Source: an uncultured Oscillospiraceae bacterium
GTDB taxonomy: Bacteria; Bacillota; Clostridia; Oscillospirales; Acutalibacteraceae
DNA: 12,378 bases
Reading direction: 5' to 3'
Assembly (NCBI GenBank): GCA_958448165.1
Contig: CAUDCW010000031.1
Location: 1-12,378 of the forward strand
The position numbers and the translations under genes were made by a program. Shown one piece after another: positions 1 to 4,977 of this stretch (positions are counted from its first letter, which is position 1; every line of letters starts with the position of its first letter). Below the pieces are notes generated by a model, which was not told where the DNA came from, did no database searches, and saw only the letters and a program-made list of their open reading frames with translations.

Positions 1-54
1 AACCTTGAAATGACGGAGTCAGAGTCCGTTGCCTTACCATTTGGCGATAGCCCA
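1..54 (-). tRNA. tRNA-Gln (anticodon CTG), 3' part cut off by window edge
   Basis: Read on the minus strand from 54, the sequence folds as the 5' two thirds of a tRNA: 7-nt acceptor strand TGGGCTA, D arm GCC/GGC with a GGTAA-type loop, and a perfect 5-bp anticodon stem ACGGA/TCCGT around loop CTCTGAC. The loop gives anticodon CTG (plus positions 20-22), which reads the glutamine codon CAG. The T arm and the 3' acceptor strand lie left of position 1. A strong promoter sits immediately upstream. The 5' end of the tRNA faces the prophage. That is not the usual geometry for integration into a tRNA 3' end, so I do not call an attachment site here. Confidence 0.88.
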
Positions 55-71
55 TTGCTGCAACGAGGATT

Positions 72-100
72 ATTATATACGATAGTGTCGATTTGGTCAA
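72..100 (-). promoter_or_regulatory. sigma-A promoter of the tRNA-Gln gene
   Basis: On the minus strand a -35 box TTGACC (95-100) and a -10 box TATAAT (72-77) are separated by exactly 17 bp. The expected start is near 65, about ten bases before the mature tRNA 5' end at 54, which fits a short tRNA leader. The promoter depends on no phage protein that can be seen. Confidence 0.8.
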
Positions 101-127
101 GCACTTTTTTCAAAAAATTTTATTTTT

Positions 128-158
128 AAAAATGTCAACATTAAATTCGACATTTTTT
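128..158. terminator. possible bidirectional terminator between the transposase gene and the tRNA promoter
   Basis: A 9-bp perfect inverted repeat (AAAAATGTC at 128-136, GACATTTTT at 149-157) with a 12-nt loop lies in very AT-rich DNA. T-rich sequence follows the stem in both directions. Only three of the nine pairs are G-C, so it is a weak candidate. Its place, upstream of the tRNA promoter and downstream of the transposase gene, suits a transcription barrier. The rest of 159-283 holds no gene that I can support, only a weak 6-bp GGCAGC/GCTGCC hairpin at 225-247. Confidence 0.35.
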
Positions 159-283
159 CATGTTTTTATCGTTTTGCCATTTTGCACAATACGCAGCCTG
201 TTTCATTGTATATTTTCACTTTTAGGCAGCGCAATAGTAAGGCTGCCACTCCTGCCAGCCTCTCACGCCCCCTATTCTCGTTC

Positions 284-1345
284 TTATGCAAGCTGTTTTA
301 CCTCTTCCTCGAATAGTTCCCCTGCTGAATGATAGCCATGTATTTTGCGTGGGTATCCGTTTATCCAGTTCTCTATACTCTCTACCTCTTCCTCTGTCCT
401 GTCGTCAAAATTTGTGCCTTTCGGTATCTTCCGGCGTATCATCTTATTTGTTACCTCATTCGTGCCACGTTCCCAGCTACTATAAGGGTGGCAGTAATAT
501 ACCTTTGTCCGTTTTTCTCCCTCGTTGATAATAGAACGCTGTAAGCCCTCTGCATCTGCAAACTCGCTACCGTTGTCTACTGTGATTGTCTTAAATACCC
601 GCTTAAACATATCAGCGCCCCATTTTCTTTCTAATCTATCCAGTGCCGCTACTACTGCCTCGTCTGTATGGTCTGGCAGTTTAAATATAATCTCGTTTCT
701 GGTTTTCCGCTCTGTCAGTACCAGCAACGTATTTTTTGACTTTCCCCGCTTGCCTAAAACGCTGTCCATTTCCCAGTTGCCAAACTCTTCCCGTGTATCT
801 ATCTCTTTCGGGCGTTTGTCTATACTCTCTCCTGCTGCCGCCCTTTTCTGTTGCCTCTGTACTTTCTTATAATTTCTCTTCTTATTCTTCTTTACTGGCA
901 AATTCTTATTAGACAGCTTAAGGAAAATACCCTTATCAATGTAGCTGTATAAGGTCGTTACGCATACTGTTACGGAAAAGTCCCCCTCTTTCCCCTGTGC
1001 TTTCAATTCTCCCAGTACCGCAGCTGGGCTGTAATCTTCATTTACTATTTTATCCTCTATATAATTTGCGTATGCAATATCGTTTCCTATTTTAAGCTGT
1101 GTACCCCTTGCCTTTAAATTTTCCTCTGCTTTCATTTGTGCCTTGTTTGGGCTATAACTTAATGTTTCTGTATAGTCGCTATTTCTGTGCATATATTCCC
1201 CTCGCTTAAGCTCATTGTATATAGTGCTGCGGTGTACGCCCAGCTGTTCTGCTATCTCTATCACGCTATGCCCTGCTTTTTTCAATGCCTCAATACTTAT
1301 ACGGTCTGTCCATGTCAGCTGTCGGCTGCCTTTCTTATTCGCCAT
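284..1345 (-). CDS. IS30-family transposase (DDE), full length
   Basis: The 353-residue protein has the usual length and layout of IS30 transposases. A helix-turn-helix at about residues 10-48 contains an IAEQLGVHRSTIYNELKRG motif, typical of binding to element ends. A lysine-rich linker follows at 150-180. The RNase H-fold catalytic core carries D194 (in WEMDSV), D257 (in TVDNGSEF) and E292 (in SSWERGTNE), matching the D-D-E triad. No frameshift or lost catalytic residue is visible, so the enzyme looks competent. The start has a GAGG ribosome binding site eight bases upstream. I could not find convincing terminal inverted repeats on both sides, so the boundaries of any insertion sequence are not defined. 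The leader before its ATG is nearly identical to that of the phage tail gene ending at 8350. Confidence 0.93.
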   Translation of the reverse strand: MANKKGSRQLTWTDRISIEALKKAGHSVIEIAEQLGVHRSTIYNELKRGEYMHRNSDYTETLSYSPNKAQMKAEENLKARGTQLKIGNDIAYANYIEDKIVNEDYSPAAVLGELKAQGKEGDFSVTVCVTTLYSYIDKGIFLKLSNKNLPVKKNKKRNYKKVQRQQKRAAAGESIDKRPKEIDTREEFGNWEMDSVLGKRGKSKNTLLVLTERKTRNEIIFKLPDHTDEAVVAALDRLERKWGADMFKRVFKTITVDNGSEFADAEGLQRSIINEGEKRTKVYYCHPYSSWERGTNEVTNKMIRRKIPKGTNFDDRTEEEVESIENWINGYPRKIHGYHSAGELFEEEVKQLA

Positions 1346-1392
1346 TTCTGCTACCTCTCTTTCGTTCCTGTTCTTTCCCCATATACGACGAA

Positions 1393-1424
1393 AAGCCGCA
1401 AACTCTTTTACAAGTCTGCGGCTT
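1393..1424 (-). terminator. rho-independent terminator of the accessory cassette
   Basis: A perfect 8-bp stem (AAGCCGCA at 1393-1400, TGCGGCTT at 1417-1424) can be extended inward by three pairs past one mismatch. On the minus strand it is followed by a short TTTT run. It lies ten bases after the stop (1435) of the displaced C-terminal reading frame, which suggests that stop is the original end of the gene above. The short T run makes it moderate rather than strong. Confidence 0.55.
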
Positions 1425-1434
1425 ATGCCTTTAC

Positions 1435-1655
1435 CTATTTACAACACTTTTTACAAGCGGTGTATTTCTTCTTTGCTTGGCTTAGCGGTATGCTCTTTGG
1501 GTTTTTCATTCCCGAACAGTTAGGCTTACTATGGTATTTTTTGTTGCTACGGTCTACATATACTGTAGTTTCTCCCGTATGCTGGCTTACGCTGGGCGTT
1601 GCGTCCTCGATTACGTCAAGCTCTATATTGCACCCGAACGTCTGTACCCCCCCCC
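1435..1655 (-). pseudogene. displaced C-terminal coding segment of the HIRAN-like gene (Cys-rich, probable zinc motif)
   Basis: This stretch is open for 70 codons after the G tract at 1647-1655, in a different frame from the upstream gene, and ends in TAG at 1435-1437. It begins VQTFGCNIEL and ends with a pattern YHSKPNCSGM...YTACKKCCK. A tyrosine-histidine, a single cysteine and a terminal CxxC pair are typical of small zinc-binding tails attached to secreted or membrane-anchored bacterial proteins. One extra G in the tract would join it to the upstream 157 codons and give a 227-residue protein. It has no start codon or ribosome binding site of its own. It may be a real frameshift mutation, a slippage switch, or a homopolymer error in the assembly. 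Confidence 0.7.
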
Positions 1656-2117
1656 AGAAATTTCCAGTATTTCTGCGGTGTAGCGGGCTTTCGGGTACTT
1701 TCTCGCTAAGTCCCCCGCCAGTTCTGCCGATAGATTGCCTATTACCTTATCGCCCCACTTTACGTATGCGGCAGGCTCTCCGTTGTATGTGTACTTTTCT
1801 ACTGTAATATCTTCACTACCGGACATTTTGCTTAAAATATCCTGCCTGTTTTCTCCGTCCTCATTATTGAACGTCACGCCTACTACTTTCGTTCTGATTG
1901 TATCTAAAACCCTGCTACCAGATGCGGCGGCAGGCGCTGGTGTTCTGTTTCCGTTCTCTTTTCCTGCGCTTTTCTTTTTCAGTCCAAAATAGGCGCATAC
2001 TGCCGCAATCACAATGCAACCCACCCCACCTGTTATATTTCCAGACGGCAGCGCCGTTAAACCGCTTACTGCAAATAATGCAGCCACTACCAATAAAATT
2101 ACCTTTTTCTTTGTCAT
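1623..2117 (-). CDS. membrane-anchored HIRAN-like protein, C-terminus altered by frameshift
   Basis: As written the frame gives 164 residues. Two hydrophobic segments (about 5-23 and 27-46) form an N-terminal hairpin anchor. A Pro/Ala-rich linker (about 55-70) leads to a domain at 75-155 with a KVVGVTF start, an RQDIL motif, an AAYVKWGDKVIGNLSAELA core and an alanine/leucine-rich end. This pattern resembles HIRAN domains, which bind DNA ends in SNF2-type proteins; here the link is by pattern only. The last seven residues follow a nine-G tract (1647-1655) and look spurious, because the +1 frame continues into a coherent cysteine-containing tail. The start at 2117 has a GAGGG ribosome binding site. 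It is the last gene of the cassette behind the 2698-2726 promoter. Its role in the lysogen is unknown. Confidence 0.7.
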   Translation of the reverse strand: MTKKKVILLVVAALFAVSGLTALPSGNITGGVGCIVIAAVCAYFGLKKKSAGKENGNRTPAPAAASGSRVLDTIRTKVVGVTFNNEDGENRQDILSKMSGSEDITVEKYTYNGEPAAYVKWGDKVIGNLSAELAGDLARKYPKARYTAEILEISGGGYRRSGAI

Positions 2118-2138
2118 AGTAAGCCCTCGCTTTCGTTT

Positions 2139-2336
2139 CTACTTCAATTCTAAAATTTCATCAGCAGAGGCGTTAAGCTCTCTGCAAATTTTCGCAAGTG
2201 TTATTGCGTTTGGCGTAAGCTCGTTGTTTTCCCAGCGGCTTATATCTTTCTGGTATACTTGCAGGCGCTCTGCAAGTTCCTTTTGCGTCACGCCTGCCGC
2301 TTTTCGTGCTTTTTTAATGTTTTCGCCTAAATTCAT
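2139..2336 (-). CDS. Cro/CI-type (XRE) HTH transcriptional regulator
   Basis: The 65-residue protein is almost entirely one HTH_3 domain. Helices 2 and 3 fall at about residues 16-36 (VTQKELAERLQVYQKDISRWENNEL), followed by PNAITLAKICREL and a short C-terminal strand. It has no separate oligomerisation or cleavage domain, so it is Cro-like in size and would not itself respond to RecA. Its ATG overlaps the TGA of the preceding 32-residue ORF (ATGA), with AGAGAGG upstream, so the two are translationally coupled. The inverted repeat inside the cassette promoter at 2701-2720 is the obvious candidate operator, which would make this a self-regulating cassette. That link is inference. Confidence 0.88.
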   Translation of the reverse strand: MNLGENIKKARKAAGVTQKELAERLQVYQKDISRWENNELTPNAITLAKICRELNASADEILELK

Positions 2337-2431
2337 GCCTTACCTCTCTTTTCTCTTGCCCTCAAAATGAAAGCAACCAGCAGCTTTACCAGTCCTACTG
2401 CTACTAAAAATACTCCTAATTTTAAAAGCAT
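2333..2431 (-). CDS. 32-residue hydrophobic peptide, coupled to the XRE gene
   Basis: The ORF encodes MLLKLGVFLVAVGLVKLLVA followed by a short charged tail rich in Arg and Lys. It is a single membrane segment (about residues 2-22) with a positive C-terminus. Its TGA overlaps the ATG of the XRE gene, which is the best evidence that it is translated. The ribosome binding site before it is weak (GAG/AAAGAG only), so the start is uncertain. It might be a membrane peptide, a leader for coupled translation, or a small toxin-like protein. I recognise no family. Confidence 0.5.
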   Translation of the reverse strand: MLLKLGVFLVAVGLVKLLVAFILRAREKRGKA

Positions 2432-2473
2432 ACTCTTTACTCGGCTTTGGGTTTGTGTTATATTTCTTATAGG

Positions 2474-2519
2474 CGGCGGGCTTATCGCCCGCCTGTTGGT
2501 TAGGGCTTTCGCCCTAACC
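2474..2519 (-). other. two tandem hairpins, the second with a GAAA tetraloop
   Basis: Between the 39- and 32-residue ORFs the minus-strand transcript forms two perfect hairpins in a row. The first (2498-2519) has a 9-bp stem, GGTTAGGGC with GCCCTAACC, closed by GAAA, and it overlaps the stop codon of the 39-residue ORF. The second (2474-2492) has a 7-bp stem, GGCGGGC with GCCCGCC, closed by GATAA. Neither is followed by a T tract, so they are not ordinary terminators. They may stabilise or process the mRNA, or insulate translation of the two ORFs. The core GGGC-GAAA-GCCC is identical to that of the DGR hairpin at 6741-6761. Confidence 0.6.
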
Positions 2520-2633
2520 TATGTACTTACCAATTATGATAAGTATTGTTCCTATGATTAAGTCTATCACTGCACTGATTGCCAATTCTTGCCAGTTGAT
2601 AGGCTTTTTCTTTTGTTTCTTTTTCTTACCCAT
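2514..2633 (-). CDS. 39-residue basic single-span membrane peptide
   Basis: The ORF begins MGKKKKQKKKPINWQELA, then has a hydrophobic segment at about residues 18-35 (AISAVIDLIIGTILIII) and ends KYIG. Ten lysine- or glutamine-rich N-terminal residues followed by one membrane helix predict a cytoplasmic N-terminus. The ribosome binding site GGAAAGGAG is near-perfect and lies about ten bases upstream. It is the first gene after the 2698-2726 promoter. Its size and build recall holin-like or type I toxin peptides, but I cannot place it in a named family and see no antisense RNA promoter that I would defend. Confidence 0.72.
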   Translation of the reverse strand: MGKKKKQKKKPINWQELAISAVIDLIIGTILIIIGKYIG

Positions 2634-2697
2634 TGTGCCGTTTCTCCTTTCCAGTGGCTTTGCCTCTTATTTGTTTTTATCTCCTTTCCATGATTTT

Positions 2698-2726
2698 ATT
2701 ATATACCTTTTTCGGTATATTGTCAA
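2698..2726 (-). promoter_or_regulatory. perfect-consensus sigma-A promoter with internal inverted repeat (operator candidate)
   Basis: The -35 box TTGACA (2721-2726) and -10 box TATAAT (2698-2703) match the consensus at every base with 17 bp between them. The spacer holds a perfect 7-bp inverted repeat, ATATACC (2701-2707) and GGTATAT (2714-2720), six bases apart, which overlaps the -10 box. A repressor dimer there would block polymerase. The promoter stands just after the lysis-operon terminator, so the cassette below it is transcribed independently of the late operon. A second copy of the GGAAAGGAGA sequence in the leader (near 2685-2695) has no ORF behind it that I trust. Confidence 0.85.
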
Positions 2727-2757
2727 CGCTTTTATGCAGAAAATCCTATAAAATTGC

Positions 2758-2794
2758 AAAAAAATAGAGGGCAGACAGTGAACCGCCCACCCTC
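2758..2794 (-). terminator. rho-independent terminator of the late/lysis operon
   Basis: On the minus strand, just after the endolysin stop, GAGGGTGG (2787-2794) pairs with CTGCCCTC (2767-2774) through six Watson-Crick and two wobble pairs. The stem is followed after TA by seven Ts (complement of 2758-2764). It marks the end of the tail-DGR-lysis transcription unit. The interval 2634-2800 otherwise holds only the next promoter and leader. Confidence 0.75.
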
Positions 2795-2800
2795 GAAAAC

Positions 2801-4210
2801 TTAAGCTAATCTTGTGGCATAATCTAAGCTAATCCAGCCTGCGCCACTCTTCAAGCGTCCCCAGCCAACGCTTGCGCCCTGTCCGGCTTTCACTTCCACA
2901 ATGGTAAATACTCCCTTTCCTGTGGTTTCTCCCGTCTTTGCATAGTTCGTGCCTGCTCCTGTTCTGATATTAAGGTCTAAAATATCTACCTGTACGCTAA
3001 ACGGAACGCCTGCGCTTGCCTGCTGCCCTGCTGCGGTATATACCGCCTTGCCGTTATCATCATATACAGTATAGCCCGCCTTGCAAGCGCTCTTTGCATT
3101 TTCCAGCGACGTAAACGCCCCCAGCTGGCTTGCTGCGTCCGTCCAGCTCTTGCGCACTCTGTAATACTTTGTACCGTTTCCTGCTGCATACTTTTTATAG
3201 TATCCCTCGCCGTACTCTGCACGCTTTTTCTTTACTGTTTCGCTCTGGTCTGCTGGCTTTTCATATCCAGTAAGAACGGCATCAGATGCAGCACGCACGC
3301 TGCCCGCCTTTTTCAGTGCGTCCATTACTGCTGTGTATCCCTGCAATTCTTCCCATAAAAAGCCCAGCTGCATATTAAGGTCTGCAATGGATACGCCCGC
3401 CTGTTTTGCATGATTAAACAACGCCTGCTTTCTGCTCCAATACGTCCACTGCGCCAGCCCATAGCCTGCACTGTCCTTTACAAAATTGCCATAGCTGCCA
3501 TTATCCACCGCTGCTGTATATTCTGCGTCCGTCTTACCCAGCTTATTGTTATAGGCGTTCTGTAAGTTGTTCGGCATAAGCCCGCTTTCAGCATACAGAT
3601 TACCCATAATACCAGCCACGGCATAAGCATTTAAGCCCTTTCCTGTAAGAAAATTCCAGATTGTTTTTTCATTGCCGCCCTGCGGTGTTTCTGCCTGTCC
3701 GCTGATTTTACGCTTAAACTCGTCCCATGTGTGGGCGCTGGTGTTATATACATACGGGTTAGGGCAAATCTTGCCCGTTACGTCGTAATGTCTGATTACA
3801 TGAGATGCAGGCACGCCGTATTTATTCATAAGGTAACGGGTAAGCTCTGCCGCTGCCTCTACTGTTGCGTCCTCAAAATACCAGTCTTTATCTGTTGCGC
3901 CCATGCTCTTTGTGTTTTTCTTCCTTACGCACATTTCAATACCGATACTATTAGCGTTTCGGCACTCTGCGTGCTTATAGCTCGACGCTCCGCAATGCCA
4001 CGCTATATTAGCGTCCTCTACGCACTGCCATACCTCGCCGTTAAATCCTACAAAGTAATGCGCCGACGCATTTCTATTGCCGCCGCCATAATATCGGCAG
4101 TTGTCCTCTGCGCCGCCCAGTGCGCCTACATAATGGATAACAATATACTTAATTCTGGAAACGCTGCCCTTATTGAAATTGTACTTACTTATCTTTCTGT
4201 TAATGTTCAT
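2801..4210 (-). CDS. endolysin: amidase + phage-tail-type lysozyme + SH3-like cell-wall domain
   Basis: The enzyme cuts host peptidoglycan at the end of the lytic cycle. From the ATG at 4210 it has 469 residues. Residues about 18-165 form an N-acetylmuramoyl-L-alanine amidase (Amidase_2) with the T7-lysozyme-type zinc ligands H26 (VIHYVG), H141 (IRHYDV) and C149 (KICPNP). Residues about 180-340 look like a phage-tail lysozyme domain, with E208 in the YAESGL motif as likely catalytic acid and a GYGLAQWTYW motif. A short YRVRKSW...SQLGAF...A segment is followed by a C-terminal bacterial-SH3 domain (about 405-469). I chose 4210 because GAAAGGCAGGA lies just upstream, as for the holin and RT; a longer frame would need a TTG at 4258. 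It follows the holin by 78 bases. Confidence 0.93.
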   Translation of the reverse strand: MNINRKISKYNFNKGSVSRIKYIVIHYVGALGGAEDNCRYYGGGNRNASAHYFVGFNGEVWQCVEDANIAWHCGASSYKHAECRNANSIGIEMCVRKKNTKSMGATDKDWYFEDATVEAAAELTRYLMNKYGVPASHVIRHYDVTGKICPNPYVYNTSAHTWDEFKRKISGQAETPQGGNEKTIWNFLTGKGLNAYAVAGIMGNLYAESGLMPNNLQNAYNNKLGKTDAEYTAAVDNGSYGNFVKDSAGYGLAQWTYWSRKQALFNHAKQAGVSIADLNMQLGFLWEELQGYTAVMDALKKAGSVRAASDAVLTGYEKPADQSETVKKKRAEYGEGYYKKYAAGNGTKYYRVRKSWTDAASQLGAFTSLENAKSACKAGYTVYDDNGKAVYTAAGQQASAGVPFSVQVDILDLNIRTGAGTNYAKTGETTGKGVFTIVEVKAGQGASVGWGRLKSGAGWISLDYATRLA

Positions 4211-4288
4211 ATTTCCTGCCTTTCCGCATACAAAATAAGCGCCTGCGGTGTCCCGCAAGCACTCTTTGCTGCTATGTCCTTATTATTC

Positions 4289-4777
4289 TTATCTTTCCTG
4301 TGTCCTGTGTTCCTCTACGTTGCCTGTGGTGCTGTCCCCGTCCAGTTCGTCTGTGTCCGGCAGTTCGTCCGTATACTTCGCCAGAAACTCCCGCACCTTT
4401 TCCCATACCTTTTTTACGGGCAGCCCGCATAATGCCATATTCTTAAAAATACTCACTACCTCATAGGCAATGTAAAGCAATGCGAAAAATTCAGCCACGC
4501 CCGCGGTATCAAGCCCTAAATATGTACGTGCCTGCTCCGGTATAAATCCGATTAAGTTAATCTTAATCAGTACGTCGATTGCCAGCATGAATACCAGGGA
4601 AATAAGCATACCTACTTTTCTGATAGCCCCGTCAATGCCTGCGCAGCTGTTAAATTTCTTCTCTTTGATTGCACGCAGCACGCCAAAAACCGTGTCGCAC
4701 ACAATCGCCAATACTACCAGCTGGATAATTTTGTTATGTGCCGCCGCCTCAATAAATTCTGTAATAGTCATGTTCAT
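4289..4777 (-). CDS. phage holin (toxin-secretion/phage-lysis family, holin_4_1 type)
   Basis: The 162-residue protein has hydrophobic segments at about residues 17-37, 55-79 and 94-116. It contains a CDTVFGVLRAIKEKKFNS motif and a GAIRKVGMLISL motif typical of this holin family, and a long acidic, hydrophilic cytoplasmic tail (DELPDTDELDGD). It would form membrane lesions that release the endolysin encoded next downstream. The start overlaps the stop of the preceding 59-residue ORF in an ATGA arrangement. The ribosome binding site is AAAGG within GAAAGGCAGGA. Confidence 0.92.
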   Translation of the reverse strand: MNMTITEFIEAAAHNKIIQLVVLAIVCDTVFGVLRAIKEKKFNSCAGIDGAIRKVGMLISLVFMLAIDVLIKINLIGFIPEQARTYLGLDTAGVAEFFALLYIAYEVVSIFKNMALCGLPVKKVWEKVREFLAKYTDELPDTDELDGDSTTGNVEEHRTQER

Positions 4778-4953
4778 AAATCCTGCCTTTCTCTTAATTG
4801 CAAATTTTCTGCCCGCTCTTTCAGCTCTGCGCCGTCGTAGCCTGCTGTCTGCTCCCAGCTTTCCAGAGTGGCTATTAAATCAGCAATAAGCCTGCTTTGC
4901 TTTTCTATGGTTTCCTGTTGTTCTTGTACTACCCTTAGTAAATTGCTACTCAT
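4774..4953 (-). CDS. 59-residue coiled-coil protein between RT and holin
   Basis: The ORF starts MSSNLLRVVQEQQETIEKQS and continues with a heptad-like pattern of Leu, Ile and Val through about residue 32, then a charged C-terminal helix (AELKERAENLQLRERQDL). It has no membrane segment, unlike XhlA-type lysis partners that often precede holins. AGGAG lies seven bases before the ATG, and the TGA overlaps the holin ATG, so translation is coupled. Its position suggests a lysis-timing or antiholin-like role, but no family is recognised. Confidence 0.75.
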   Translation of the reverse strand: MSSNLLRVVQEQQETIEKQSRLIADLIATLESWEQTAGYDGAELKERAENLQLRERQDL

Positions 4954-4977
4954 GTACTCGCTCCTGCATTCTGCCGC

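Noticed and set aside
1..54. tRNA-Gln as the phage attachment site
   Set aside because: The prophage lies on the 5' side of the tRNA, whereas integrases usually use the 3' end, and no second copy of the tRNA end is visible in the window.
261..285. Second VR-like sequence (TCACGCCCC...CTCG) near the transposase end
   Set aside because: Similarity to the TR is limited to about ten bases with gaps and lies in no lectin-fold gene.
60..1400. Terminal inverted repeats of an IS30-type element
   Set aside because: Candidate left-end sequences near 86-152 have no partner upstream of the transposase start, so I did not draw IS boundaries.
1187..1807. Plus-strand frame of 206 residues
   Set aside because: It overlaps the transposase and HIRAN-like genes antisense, with a composition of a reverse-complement shadow (rich in Cys, Leu, Ser, Phe) and no ribosome binding site.
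4211..4258. N-terminal extension of the endolysin from a TTG at 4258
   Set aside because: The extra 16 residues fit no amidase start, and a ribosome binding site shared with other phage genes sits before the ATG at 4210.
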